Shown: piece after piece, positions 36,873-51,400 of the stretch
Numbering within the stretch: position 1 is the stretch's first letter
How the letters are laid out: every line of letters begins with the position of its first letter
Assembly: GCA_025345505.1 (NCBI GenBank)
Contig: JANVCC010010406.1
Span: forward strand, 14,729,176-14,793,175
Length of the DNA: 64,000 bases
Source of the DNA: Todiramphus chloris collaris
Lineage: Eukaryota; Chordata; Aves; Coraciiformes; Alcedinidae
Reading direction: 5' to 3'
Position numbers and translations under genes: made by a program
Notes under the pieces: generated by a model
Told to the model about the DNA's origin: nothing
What the model saw: only the letters and a program-made list of their open reading frames with translations
The model's database searches: none

Positions 36873-37006
36873 TGTTTAAGACCAGGTTGGGTGAGGCTCT
36901 AAGCAACCTAGTCTAGTGGGATGTGTCCCTGCCCATGGCAGGGAGGTTGGAGCTAGATGAAATTTAAGGTCCGTTCCAACTCAAGCCATTCTATGGTTCT
37001 ATGATT
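36873..37006 (+). mobile_element. CR1 3' end, sense, facing the previous block
   Basis: TTTAAGACCAGGTTGGGTGA, GGTGTCCCTGCCCATGGCAGG-like sequence, then CCATTCTATGGTTCTATGATT. A CR1 3' UTR and tail in sense, starting about 28 bases after the antisense RT block ends. Confidence 0.92.
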
Positions 37007-40000
37007 AGCTCAACACACAGGTAAGATTATTCTTTACTACAATGATCATATTAAGTATCAATTATCATACTGTTTCTACATATTGACAATCACTTGAAAG
37101 TAACACTTAACGATTGCTCTTGTTTGAAACTCCACACTTCAAAGAAACTTGTGGTGGTTTTCTGTGTGGATTTTTTTTTTTAAAATCTTTTATCTTGTTA
37201 TGTGATTTAAAGCAAATACTGTGGCAAAATCAAGAGTTTCAGATTTTACATGATGGTCTGATTAATTTGCCTTTCAAACTAATAATAAGTTAATAGTGCT
37301 AAGGCAGTGTCCGTATGAGTGAAAGAAACCCCATGAGATCTTATCAATGAAATAATATAAATTTTGGTTGACACTCTGCCCTGATAAAGATCTTTGCATT
37401 CTGCTAAATTCAAGTGTCTTGGGTGAGGATTCAGATGTGTTGTGTTAATGCCTCAAAAAGCTCATACTGGAAAAGTGAGGAGCTGATGCAGATGCACGAA
37501 GACATGTTTCAAGATTCAGCTCACACTCCAGTTGCCAGACTGCCAAAAAGCAGCTGCTGCTTTGTTGCTTTTTGCAACATCCAGGCAGGTAACGTGTGCT
37601 GTATACTTTGCCCGAGGTAAAGGCAGTAAGACGCTAAGAACTCTCCACATTGCATTTAGCGACCACTCTTCTGCTTACTGTATCTTCCAAATGTATATGG
37701 TTAAACATACGTCTTTCCTTGAACAAATCCTTTTCTTCTACCAAGTGATCACCCTGATTCCACTGCAGTAAATATGTGTGAGTGCTAAGTAGAACTTAGT
37801 ATTGTGTAATTCAGTGCACTTCCTTCCTTACACAGCTTGGAAAAATAAGAGGATTACCACTCCAAAATGTGTTTAAATCAATAGTGTTTGTTACTCCTGG
37901 TTTGTTTTTTTTTTTTGCAGTGAGAAAGCCTTCTGTGTTAATTTCAGCTATTAAAAAATATATACAGTGATACTAGATGTATTTGCTACATGTTAGTTTT
38001 TTCCTCTTGTTTGCTGAATTGAAAAATAAGCAGAAATTAATGTGGAGAAATTATACCTAATCATGGAAAAGCAGTATCATTTGTCTCCAGCATACAGCGT
38101 GGATTAGAAATAATGCCCAGCCAATGGATGATGAACCATATTTATTCTTAACTTGACATTTCTACAGTATTTAAATTTAAATGGGTTTAGTGAGAGCACT
38201 GAAACACATACTGTCTTCTTTTCACTAATGGGAACCATAATAATCTCTTTATTACACCTTTTGAGTCTCTGCCCTTGGTCTGCTGGTAGTTAATATTGCA
38301 AAATCCACAGAACATGACAAGAATATTAGACATATTGAATTAACTTGATCATGCATAAAAATTACCTAAATACTGAGAACAGACCTTAATTAAATTGCAT
38401 TGAACTTCACATAAACAAACAGAATTTACATATCCCCACCCAATATTTTCTACTTACTGTTTCTTGTACCAAACAGTTTTATTGACTGCTTTTGATTACC
38501 ATACAGTATACCAGTTTAAGTGAGAATATTTGACAAGATGTTTACAAATACATTAGTAGTCTTGGTGGTAGTCGTTGAGTACACAGCTTCAGTAAATTAT
38601 AATTTTATGCATTTTGTTATGCATCCTATCATATCTGGGGCAATTTAGGGAGCATATTTGAAGGAAAAAGTAGAAAGTCAGTTTGAAGCTAAGGACAAAA
38701 AAGTTCCTCAAACTGGTAGCTTTTACATGAAGGTATATAAAAGGTTATTGCACGTATGCAGTCATATTTATAATATTCTGTATTGACAAATGAAAGGACT
38801 GTGTTGCTTATTTAAAAATATTATCATATAACATTGAAAAATATAATGTATTTTGCATTAAAAAGTTCCTAGAGATACTTTACTTAGGTCTTCACTTTTT
38901 CTTCAACCCATACTTGTGAGGATTTTCTGTCTCTGACAAATTACAGAGGTCAAAAGAAGATGATTACTATTTTTCTTCATATTGCTGTTGATAGTTGATG
39001 CAAAAGTAATGGTCAAGAGAGGATTCTTCAATGAAAGCAAAGATCTTCTCAAGGTTAAAAGGTATTAGGTCTGTGCTCATAAATAGAGTGAAGCTGTTTC
39101 AGGTTGAGATGACCTCAGTTAATGAAAATGGTAGGTTACAGATAAAAATTAGCAATGGAACACCTCTGGAAATGATTACAGCGAGCATCATGACTTTCCA
39201 TGAGTTCTTTCAGAAGTATCTGAAATGAAATCAAAGAAGCTAACAAGTCTGAACTCATTTACAAACCACTTTGTAAACTCTATCAGTTCAGTGTACAAAA
39301 TGTACTGTAGTAAATATATGCAAATAGCATGTGAGAATGCATTCATTTCTTTTGTCCATTTTCAGTGTAATAAGACAAAGTTAATCAAACTGGAACAGAC
39401 TAGTCTCACAAAGTCTCACAGAGTAGGTCACAATAGGTCATATAGAGTCATACTTTCTGGCAGTGGAAGTGTGGTGACAGCTCTGGTAGCAGAGCTTTCC
39501 AGGAAGTCTGAACTGCTTTTGTGTAGCGCATCACCACAATCCCAGAATGCACTTTTTAGGACTCCACAAAAATTTTCAGTACTTCTTTTCAAACCAAATG
39601 TTTGCTGATTGCTGATAGCTAAACTCATCAGCATTTAGTAGTCATTCATTTTCAGCTCTAGATCACACAGTGCTTTATATTCAGTATCTCCAGGGCAAAA
39701 GGATGTAGAGAGAATTGACAAGAGTTTCCACTTTTACTGAGCATTTGCATCAAGGATCATAGACTTACTATTGTAAAGAATTAATAAAGCTGAATAGAAT
39801 AAAATTTGTAAAAAGTTTTCCTTTTTATGATCTTAGTGTTTTTCTGATTTACTAATAAATATCTCTGAGAACTTAGTGTGATCTTCCACAATCTGTTTCT
39901 CCAGGCAAACTTCCTCAAAGCTTAAAAACTAATTGTTAACCGTAAGTAAAAAATTAAGTAATGAAGTAGTATGAGTGAAGTAAAAAAATGGGTATTTTTG

Positions 40001-42882
40001 TGTGAATCAGTGAAACCAGTAAAACGTATACTTTGAATCCTAGATCTAACAAAGATTCTGTGTCCTCTTCCCTTTTCCAGCTTTCCTTTGTTCTGATAGA
40101 AAGAGTTATGTAAAAAGTTATGCAAACCCCAAATGTTTTAAAGTATGATGTACTAATGCAGCCTCCTCACCATTGTAACTGCTCTTTATAATGAGGTTAT
40201 AAAGGAAAGATGAACCATCCTTATGGAGATTTATGTCTACACCATCAGTATGGTGTGAAGAAGTAACAGGAATCAGAGAGACTGTCTTCACTTTTCCTTC
40301 CAGTGATTTTTTTTGTCTTTTCTGTAGGACACAGTCTTGCCTCCTGTGTGATCTCAGGCTATGGCAAGCTGTCTTAGAAACGGATGGGATGTTATTCTAA
40401 AGGTTCTGAGTCAAGTACACTGTGTAGGAAGATCTGTACTGTGTGTGCCCCCAGCAGACAGAAATCACAGGGCTTTATTAATCTTTATATAACAAAGATC
40501 TGTGCAAGTAATTATATTAAAGATTCACAGCTGCCCAGAAAGCTGAGGTATCTTGAGTGCCCCCCTATGACTGTAGCTGTACTGTACTGTAAGACTTCAG
40601 AGATCCATGCCATTCTTTCTGTGGTGCTGAGACACTACATTGTGTCTAACAAATGGACAGTGTATGGGGCAAGGGAATCTTTTATGTGATATCTCAGTTC
40701 CTGCATAAGCATTTAGAAATTTTTAGAGATTGAGCATAGATCTACTGGGTCATTAAAAGGGTATTTAGGAGCTAAAGCAACTAAATTATGCTTTTTAATA
40801 TTATATTTGTCTGCTTCAATGATTTACTAAGATGCTTAGACATATGAATGACATATTCAAATCAATGTCATTTCAAGTCAGATTTTAGTTTATTAAATGG
40901 ATTAATTCCATTCTGGACAAGTTTTGAAAAATCGTTTCTATGATAGACAAGTTTTCAAAAATTCACCAATTACTTATCAGTGCTATATTAGCAAATTGTT
41001 GTCATATTTCTTTCTAGAAATATCATCCATGGCCTTTTATATGGCATGTCTTTAGATTGGGAGGTGTAATTCCTTCCTTCACCTGACTTTTATAATGTAT
41101 TATGCCATTAAGACACAATGAAGCATCTTTTAATGGTCCATTAACACAAGAGTAGGATACACTATGTGGAGAGAAAGAATATCTTCCAGAAGTCTAACTT
41201 GTCAAAAAGAAGTTCTGAAAATTGCTATCAAAAGTCAAATTATATGCTAAATGTTCTTCCTGTTCTGTGACTTTTTAAATATTAATTTTTGTACTTTTCT
41301 ACATATTGTTGCTGATACAGCATTTGGTGGGAAATGTAAAAAATTGCCTTTAAAATTAAATCTGTACTTAGCAGTTTATTTCCCTGTGAAAGAGTTACAC
41401 ATTAAAGAAAAGGTTTGTGATACAAAAACAAAAGAAAAGAAGCTCTCAAACTTGGACAACTGGACCCATGGGCCCATAGGCCATGGCTTCATAAATTAAT
41501 GAAGTTCTGTTTATAGTGAGAAATTATGGTTTTGGGAAAGAAAAGTATGCATTCAGATGACAGAGATGCTGAAAATTGTATTTTAAAATGGAACAAAATA
41601 GTTTGCATGCTAAATGGGTCCACTGGACAGGTAAAATAGACTTTTAACAATTTGCTTCTTGTATTGCTTTCATTGGACTGTGCATCACAGTGGAAAAGAA
41701 TACAGTTTTCCCTACAATAGACATCCTTGCTAAATACTGATGCTGAACAAATCAATTATATGACCATCAAGGATATGAAACATTATCCAGAGCGGGAAAT
41801 TAGAAAACAAAAATTGTCAAAGATAAAGATGTGAGGAAGAGTCTGACCTCATTCAAGACTAATTGCTGTGCCTGAAAAGCTGGGTAAAGAAGACATACTG
41901 GAAAAAAAAAAAAATAAAAAAAGACAGATATATAAATTAAAGATATGTTTTTTTCATATGAAGCAAAACTTGTGTTGCTTACAGGAAGTAGCTGTGCAAA
42001 ACATAATTCATTGTTATCCATCGGTAGTAGTTCTGTTGAAAATAACTGACACATTTATTTTTAATCAGATTATCTTTCAACTATGTTGTTTCACTTTTCC
42101 ATTTTCTTTTAGAATATCTTACATTTCAATAAGTAAATAGGATTCAGAGCCTCTCAATATATGGAAGTGGAACTGATACTGCAGAAACAACCAGTAATTA
42201 CAGATTTGTAATTTGTAATATTTGGTCATTATTCTGATATAAAATAATTCCTTATTCTTGTGTAAGTTTCCATACACTCCATGATTTGTAGTAAGATTCC
42301 CAAATGAGCTCGTCACAGAATTTAATGTGTATATGTCAGGTATATTTGGTCCTCACTAAGCTGCCTTTCTAGATGGAACCAGGGAATGATCTAAGTTCAA
42401 AGCAGGAGGAGGATACCTACCTCTGTTTAAGTTTGTCAGAATCATATTCATAGGAGACCTTGTAATCTCAGGAGAAAATTAGTCCTTTGGGCCATCTTCC
42501 TTGCTGTCTCTTGGGCTCCAGTACCATCCATGGTAATAAGACACTCTGCATTAACTAAATACTTAACCTATTGTATTTTTCATCTTGGATGTGCAGGGCA
42601 TAATTTCTAAGGTATATGAGGGGAATGAAGACTCGCATTTAAAAAATATCTACAGTCTGAGTCCTTAGAGCAAAACAATTTAAATCTGCATGTATTTAAC
42701 ACAGTAATAAAAACAGTTTTTATTGTCTGAAAGCTATGAAGATAAAATAAAAATCAGTTAAAAATGTTTGCTAGTTTTGCTAGTGTTGGGATGTATGTTT
42801 TCCAATGAACAAAAAATGCATTGTGAGTGAAATGCTGCTTAACTGGTAATAATTTATATAAAAAGGTGGTATCGTTCCAATG
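37007..42882 (+). other. KDM4C: Intron sequence, no gene recognised
   Basis: AT-rich intronic DNA. Open frames such as 39031-39228, 39225-39608 and 40384-40689 show no domain I recognise. No RNA gene or mobile element recognised. Confidence 0.6.
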
Positions 42883-43060
42883 CTTTCCTCACCTTAACCT
42901 CCATTTCCTGCTTTCTCCTCTTCCTCCTTTCCCACTTTTCCTACTCTACCCCCTTTTTCTTTTCTCTTCTTTTCATTCCCTATTTTACCCACCTTTACCT
43001 CTGCCTTTCCCCCTTCTCCCCTTCCCCACCCCCCTTGCTCTCTCTCTCTCTGCTTTTTTC
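42883..43060 (+). repeat. Polypyrimidine tract ending in (TC)n
   Basis: About 180 bases of almost pure C and T on the gene's sense strand, ending in six TC units near 43037-43052. The 90-codon Pro/Leu/Phe frame through it (42827-43099) is a composition artefact. In the pre-mRNA it would be a long pyrimidine run able to bind PTB-like proteins (inference). Confidence 0.9.
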
Positions 43061-45234
43061 TATAAACATGAAAAAATCTCAGTCACTTCCCATGTCTAAG
43101 GAAGATAAATGAAGTAATTTAAAATATTTTCCATGCCTCATCTGTCCACTCCACAAGCTGTCAATGAGCTTGGATTGGAAGCTTTCATGCCAATAGTCCA
43201 CAGTGAGCAGTTGTATTATTTTGAAATAAGAATGTTGTTTCCATGGCAAACTTGGAACGCTTTGCAACTGTGCTGACATCCACATACTTTTGAGTTTATG
43301 CAAGAAAAATGATACTTCATGAAATTTTTTTAAGTAAAAGGTCATTTGCCTACCTGCCCAAGATAAAGCCATTGTATTTTCCTTTTTTTTTTTTTTTTTT
43401 AATCTTTTGAGGGAAAGCAATGGGAAAAACAAAAAGATGGGAAAAAAACCAACTCATTTTAAACATGTCATAATTTCAAGTTTTGCTTCTGCATTTTTGC
43501 CAACAAGTATTCTAACCAGGGCATATATTAATAGCTAATATGTTTCATTGTAGAGGAAGCACTGGTTTGGCAAATTTTTATGAAGGCTAACTACTCTTAA
43601 GACACTGCTCACCCTCTTCTGGAGTAGGATCAGATTGATCTAAATATTTACTTAGTGAAGTTAGTACAGGACTTACAAATAAGGGAAACCTTTAGAAATA
43701 ACTTACTATTTCTGAGATACTACAAACTGATTCATTTTAGATTGTGGAATTTTTTTAAACTTCTTATACTTAATGCATTTTAATATGCCTTAAAGAATGT
43801 TGTAAATTTTCTGTACTGCCTTATCACTTTTGCTGGTTCAAATGACAGTATTTTCTGGTTAGATACAATGTTAACGTCTGCTTTGCTGAAAAATAGATAT
43901 TAGCTTTTGGCTGAAAGCTTCAAAATAATCTTTTCTTTGTAAACTATGCAGTCTTTCAAACTTTTCAGACCTGAAAAAACCTTTTTTGTGATGCAGAGCA
44001 TGCTTAAATTCTGTGTGCTTTGATCCCTTCCTAAAATTAAACACCCTACCCCCCCAAATAAAACCCCAACCCAGCCCCAAGACAAACAAAAAACACTCCA
44101 TACCCTTCAACCCTGGAATATCCCTGTATTTCCAGTTTTTACTTATTCAGTTGTTTATATCCTATTTTTAGAACCTGGAAATAGCACGACTCTCATTTGC
44201 TCAATTTACTGTAGTGATGCCAGGTAGTTCATGACCAATGACATAACCACACTAAATGGTTTTACTTATCCTTTTTTTCTAACAGTGTATTCTGTCCACA
44301 ATGGCTTCTCTTCAATGTAAAGCAACTTGACAAGCAGCTATGTCCTTATTCAGTGGACTTCACAAGCACAGTATTTTCCTTACCAGAGGCAAAGCACATT
44401 CACCTACATAATTGGTCATGACCCCTTCTTGCCCAGAGGACATATACCAAAGTCCATTCCCATTTTCTAATCTTTTAAGACACAAAGCAGCACATTACTG
44501 TCATGCTAGTAGGAAGATGAAATTTTGATATGTGTGCTTGTATTGTTGTCAGAGGCTTCTGTATGAGCTTGACAAGATTTTTTTTTCTAAACATTTGAAC
44601 ATTCATGTCTTAAATGCAATGTGATTATCTCTAGTAATTTCATTTTATTTGTGACCGTGTGTGGAAATTCATTTTCAGTGTATCAGTATCACCTTACTGA
44701 CTAGCCATTTTCAGAGGGATAGTTTATTAGCTAAGAGATGGTGGTACCTTTATTTTGATAAAGACTGTCTTTGCATTTTTTCATTTCAGTAAATTGCTTG
44801 CGGGATATTGCTAAGAATATAAGCCATTCAATGCTGCATCTCAATGCTCTAGTTTTAGCTGGTCTCATTAAAATGATAAATTCTCTCTGTGTGTTTGTAT
44901 GTATTCATATGAAGTATTATAAAGCAATTACTATAAAACAAAACTATACAGAAACAGTGATCTTCTCTGTACTACGTACAAATAACAATATTACTTTTCA
45001 GAGCAGTGCTTCACTTTAAATGACAACTTATGCATGAGTGGAGCCTGATATGACCATGCAGTCTCTAAAAGTTCTCTATTCATTGTCTGTTAAGGACTTG
45101 TATGAGTTAGCCATTCTAGAAGTCTTCTCTAACTGCTTTGTGTAGTCATGCTCTGTTTTAGTTGGGGATCTTTCTCTTTTGAAGTCTGAATACTACAAAT
45201 TTATCTCAAATTAATCATCATAGGCTTTACAGAA
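43061..45234 (+). other. KDM4C: Intron sequence, no gene recognised
   Basis: AT-rich intronic DNA with a T run near 43382-43400. Nothing coding was recognised. Confidence 0.6.
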
Positions 45235-45495
45235 CAGGACCTGGAGATCATGGTGGAGAAGGTAAACACATATCAGTAGTATGCCTTTGCAGCAAGGAGG
45301 ATCAACTGCATCCAGGCTTGATTTGCCTGTATCTGGCAGACCCAGGGAATTGATCTATCCTTCCCATTTACTGATATGTTTTCCCATGATTGACATAGAG
45401 GAGCAAGTCCAATGAAAGGCCACCAAGATGGTCAGAGCTGGAGCACAGGACATATGTGCAGAGAATGAAGAAACTAGGCCTAGGGCTGTTCTGGT
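45235..45495 (+). mobile_element. Old CR1 fragment, sense
   Basis: Degenerate match to the end of the CR1 RT ORF: GACCTGGAGATCATGGTGGA, CTTTGCAGCAAGGAGGATCAAC-like, then GCAAGTCCAATGAAAGGCCACCAAGATGG and 'GGAGCACAGGACATATGTGCAGAGA'. It is much more diverged than the other copies, with internal deletions, so probably the oldest in the window. Confidence 0.8.
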
Positions 45496-48400
45496 ATTCA
45501 GTGACTTTGTGCTAGCAGCATATTCATTATAATACGTAGTGATTCTTCTTTTTAAAGGAGGTGTTGGTGATTGACAGCATTTATTGATAATAAGATTTGA
45601 GGACATAGTAGAGGTATTTGTATGTGGTGTTTTTATTGGTAGACCTCTAGAGTAGGATTACAGACATCTCAAGTACTTTCTGGGTATCTCTGACAAAATA
45701 AAACACTAATGGTACTGCTGTAGCCTGAAAAAATAGTAGGGATTTACTGCAGCTAACTTAACTGTTGAAATCTAATTAGAAATATTGAGGACTTCAAGAA
45801 TGTTGAAAATAAATACACAGCATTTTGCTTACCTAGATATGGTGTAGTGGAAGGTATTGTGGTGGTGAGTACCACCGTGAAGGCAATAGTTGGAGTTCTA
45901 ACAAGGTCTTTTATTTCTTTGGTTTTTTGCCTCACAACGTACATGTTTTATCAGATAAGGAGATTACATAATGTATCTCAGGATCATAAAACTTTTCAGA
46001 CACTTTCTAAAATAAGAATTTATTCACCAATTGTTTTGTTTTCTTTGATCATTTTTCTTTTAACTTACGGTGTAATTTTTTTCATTACAATCACAAAATC
46101 TGTGGTTCAGAAAACTAAGAGTTGGGTTTTTTTAACTCTACACTGTTACATTAGCCTTTCCTTTCCCACTGATTAAAAAGGTATCAGTAACTTAGCCGTT
46201 GCACTAAAACAGTAGATGTATATTTATACATAATTTTGACAAGTTCTCATAGTATTTTATCATCTCTTAAGATAATAAGTGCATAAACCACTACATATAT
46301 TTAGTGCCATTTCAAGATCTTTTCATGTTTAATTCAAAATCAAACAACATGACCCAGAGCTACATTATTTCAGAGTTACTAGAATATGATATTACTGTTT
46401 CTCTTCACTATTGATGCATAAGTGTTATGTTTACTTCTGTACTGGAATATATGACTAACAGAATTTTACCTATGTCTAGATAATATCTCCCATCTTTAAT
46501 TTGCCATACCCCATGCTATAGGCAGATTTACTGATCAGTAGGAAATTATAAATCATTTTCTACAACCTCTGTTTCTGTCCCCTACCCCAAGGTACTCTTT
46601 TTATGTTTGTAATACCAGAGGGATGAAAATAGTTTCTCCATACTTTATTGAACAATACTCTTAGTTAATTTTATATAATTGTCTAAACATGCTGAACAAG
46701 GTGGAATAGATGATCTAAACAACTTTTTCTTCACATGTTCTGATTCTAAGCTCTGTCAGTTTCATAGCTGAAATATCTTGATTTAAATTAATAGGGAATA
46801 AAAGGAAACATAAAATGAAAAAAAGTAGTGGGATTGTTTCCATAGAAACACACTAATGCTCTCTGACAAAATTAAGTGCTGACTTTGTAGTCTCAAAGAA
46901 TGTTATGCAGACAACATGTGCTTACTGATCTGCAGATAACGTGTAGTATGTATCTTCTGATTACATTGTGCATCGTTAACAAAGATTTGTTACCAGTACC
47001 TTGCTACCAAATCTTGAAGTACGACCAGACTGTAAACTTTTCTTACTTCTAATTCATGTTACTTTGGCTTTGTACTGGAAAAAGAAAAGATTAGTTTCAC
47101 TGCACATTTTATACTACATATCTCAAGTTGTAACAGTTGATAAGCTGGTGAAGCTCCTTCTGTCGATATTCTCTGTGAAATCTTTACCCTATTAAAATCT
47201 ATGGGTATTTTACGACTGGTTACAGTAGGTCCAACGTTTTATATCTGCAGTGTGTGATTATACACAACAGTGATATTGCTTGTCTGGTAGTGTAAATTCC
47301 AAAGTAAAGCAGATTAATTAAAAAATGCAGAGTTGCTACAGCAGATCATACAGGAAAAAATATCCATGATTATTCATTAATTTCCTAAATTTTACAATGC
47401 TGTCTCAGACTTTATTGCTGATGATATGTAGAAGGCCAAAAATGACAAATATATAAAAGAGTATGAGAATATACAACTCAGTTGCTTACTACTAGTGAAT
47501 AACCATCAGCAACAGTAGAATAACTCTTATGGATCCATTTTTTTAGTAATATTTTGAAATTTAATAAGTTTTAAAGGTTTTTTTGAAATAGATTTTTTTA
47601 TATGTAGAATTTAATGCCGTACTATAGTGAGCTTCTTCATACAGGTCATTATTCTTGCCAAGGCATAGAAATACTTTTGGAACAAATAACAACTCCAGTT
47701 TGGTTCCTCAGATCTAGCCCCAGCTTTCTGCTTTAATCTCATCCTGTGCTTGTTTTCATAAATCCTGCATCAGAAAGCAGCGTTACTGTGTTTTAATTCA
47801 TGATCCTGTTAGAGACTGGAGTTTTATTTTTTAAACATTACACTTTTTGAGGGACACATTATCAAATTCTTTATATAAGGATGCATAAAAATTATTATGA
47901 AAGCTATCACTGGGCTTTCTTCTGTAAAATACTGTCATCCAGTTTCCTCAAACTTGTTCTTCAAAATCCATTCTGTTTATATATTTGCAACCTATTAATA
48001 TTAAAGAGCTATTCCATGATTATGAAATCCATTTTCAGCAGAATATTTTCCATCTAGGGGGCAAAAAGAGGTCATTTCACCATCTAGAAAATTGCAATAT
48101 ATTGTTCTGTCCTATATTCTTAATCTCCAGTTATATAAACAATTTTATTTATTCTTCAATTCATTTTGCATCTGAATCTCTGATTAAGATTGATCCTCAG
48201 CTACTTCCCCTATTGTCTCTGCTTTGCACTAATATCTCACAAGCATTAAGTCAAAATGACATTCTCCCTAGCTATCTAGGATATTGAATTTAATTTAGCT
48301 GGTAGGAACAACTGTAATTTCAGGATACTGAAAAACTGTCATCTGGACATTGAGTTATCATGATTGTGTTTCTGTAAATGTGTTCACAGTATGTCAAACT

Positions 48401-51400
48401 TGTTAATTTCACAAGTAGCAAGTGTACATACCTAAATACCAGGTTTGCCTGAACAGAGAGGTGTTTAGATTCCATCCTCTACAGGAGTTATTCAAGATTG
48501 GTTCCATACTATACAATTATTTTATTTTAAACTTACAAAAGTCAGACTTCAGGTAAGGGTGGGAGGGAGATTGAAATCTTAGTCTTCACAACACTCTCTT
48601 CTCACCTAATTTTGATGCCTTTTTTCTTTGGTCACTTGTAGTGATTTTTTTTTTTTTTTTTTTTTTAAATTATATCACCCACACTATAAAAAATAATATT
48701 AACAAAAGGTGAAAAAATTCATTTAAATTCATATGGTATAACGCCAAACTGAGAACATGAGAAATACATTATTAGTTAGAAGCAAGTGAGGGAAAGAATT
48801 GCCAGTATGGATCAGACACAGCACTGTTCAATTTGCTTCTTGCAACTCAGTATGCAGCTGAGCTAAGGCTCCAGAATTCTATGCTAAATAGATTTTTATA
48901 GTTTGTTCTGCTTTTATTCTGTGTATTCTGGTTTTATTAATCAAATATGGTAGATGAACTGTTTGACTTCTGTTTCCAAAGATGAAGGAGCTTTATCTCC
49001 TATCTCTCAATGGGGCCATGCTACCTGATACAGTCATGCAAAATGTGAATTTGTTTGTTCACTTGACTTTTGCTTGTGCATACATGTACTTTTCAAAATC
49101 CATGCCTAAGTTTGAGACTCATTGTAAAGCTCAGACACATCCACATCACCCTTTCAGTTTCTGTACATTTGGCCATCCCATTAAATGTGTTACATTTTCA
49201 GTTTTCCTGACCACGCTTACAGCTTCCCCTCTAGCATCTGCCATTCTCATATTGTTTTTATTTTCCTCAGCTTTTTCACTTCTGAAAGGTGATAAGACTT
49301 GAAATATTAAAATAGAAAAATGGTTGTACATATCAATAGTTGTAAGTGCATCTTTTTTTCTGAAGCATTACTCATGTAATGTAATGTTTTAGATTACTGC
49401 ATCTTCTAAATTTTCAGGATATCTTAGTAAGATACTGAAGAAACAGACATATTGTAATGTTTGCATATTTGCTGCCTTGTGCAACTGCAGTCAGTAATTT
49501 AAGGAGATCAGCATTTCCTGCTGTAACATACTTCCTTCAGTTAGTTTAGCTGCACTTTACTTTTTTATCCCTTTTCCCCATTCTCTACATTTTGTTTGAA
49601 GTGCATTTTTGGAGCGTTTTAGTCAGAACTTGCAGCTGTGATTTTTTTCTTTGGTTTTGGTTTTTTTCATACTCATATGTGTTTCATACTGCAATCTTTC
49701 TTCTTTCATTAAGCTGGCTGGTGAATTTGTGTGTGTATCTGTGTGAAAAAGCATTCAAAAGGAGCTGTGTATTTGTGTCAGTTTGATATCTAGACATTAC
49801 ACGTAATAGATTTCAATTGTATCTTCTTTTTGTAATTCCCATTTTACTGACTCTGAATATGTATATATAAAGAATCCTTAAACTCCACCAAGAAATGTTT
49901 ACTTAACTGAAAATGGCTTTGTGCACATGAATACAAATGCACAATGAGATATCAGCATATTGATGAAGTCTCTTGAATTCTTTTGATGATGAAATTATCT
50001 TTACCTCTTGCTAATCTTTCACACCTGATGCTACTATAGTAGGCTGTTCTAATTTCTGGTCCTTTTAGTGAATGATAGGTAAATTTTTAAGTGCCAGATG
50101 CTACTCTTGTTTCTGCTTGTGCAAAACCATGCAGACTGTTGGCTTTCAGAGCATGGATATGAAGGCAGAACTTGAAGAGTTTTTCACATACAGAATGGTG
50201 CATGAAGTAGAACCCAGCATGACTGATGAACTTCACAGGGCTCGCAGTTGCAAAAAGCATTATTTCATTCACAAACTGGGTGCCAGAAGCAATTGAAACT
50301 GTGCTTAATTGAAAAAAAAAAAAAAAAAATCTGCACATTTTCTTCAGAATTTGGAAATTAATAAACAATAGATCAAAATTATTTTGTAATCTGGGAAGAA
50401 TTTGATGTGCGTTAATTTGCAGTACTTTGAATTATTAATTATAATGTAAAAAATAAATCAAAATTATTCTTACTTGTGTTGCCATCATAGGCAGACAAGA
50501 GGCTGTTTAACAAAATCAGTGACTAGCAAATTTTGAACAAAAAGAAGTAATCACTATTCCAGCAGTGTATTTGCAAATTATCAAATTCACTGTTTTGTGT
50601 CATTAAATGAAATGTGTTTATTTTAGAATAGCCAAGATAATTTTATCTTCAGTAAAATTTGCATTTTTGTTAGTTATGATGAGAGTTATCAGAGGATAGT
50701 TCCCATATGTGATATAACACATCACTGTCCATAGATGTTACTGAAGTAATTATTCTGTGTATCACGTTTGTTAATGTCTTTTGGTGGCAAGATACTGGTT
50801 GTGTTGTACTCTCTCTTTTTTAGTACAGTGGAGCTTATTTTCCAGACTTACTTAGCTCCTGTCCCTTTATTTGTTTCATATGAGCCCGTTAAGTCACTTA
50901 TAAAAGAGTGATAATATTTTGACGTGGTTTCCATTTTGGCAAAAGGGAAAAAATGCAGTATGTCCTGACACTGGTAAGGCTGTTGACATGATGTTTTAAT
51001 ACATGAAGTGGGGAAATACAGCCCAATCAACCACCATTATATTAAATATACAGCCCATAAAAACCAGACTAGAAAAAATGAAAGGGGACACAGAAACCGC
51101 AGTGGAATTATGCAGAGGCTTGAGATGAAGAAAGTGTTTCTCACTTTAGGAGAAATGTTATTTATAGCAGGTTATCTGAAGCTGTTGTAGAAACCATTCC
51201 ATGAACATGTTAGATTAGCCATCTCCCCTCAAAAAATATTTAGTCCAGCTTCAAAGTAGGGGGATAGGTTTAATTATATGTGGAAGTCCTGTCTAGCTTT
51301 GTACTTCTATGGGCCTCTTAATTTTCCACTTTATTTTTTGAGTCTTATTATTAATCAATGTACAGGCTAATTTTTTGAGAAGCAGGTTAATTTTCAAAGG

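Noticed and set aside
42827-43099. A 90-codon Pro/Leu/Phe-rich frame resembling a proline-rich peptide
   Set aside because: It comes from a polypyrimidine tract and has no codon-level sign of selection.
45847-46176. A hydrophobic 109-codon frame that looks like a membrane protein
   Set aside because: T-rich intron DNA produces Phe/Leu/Ile/Val runs by chance; no family match is recognised and there is no gene context.
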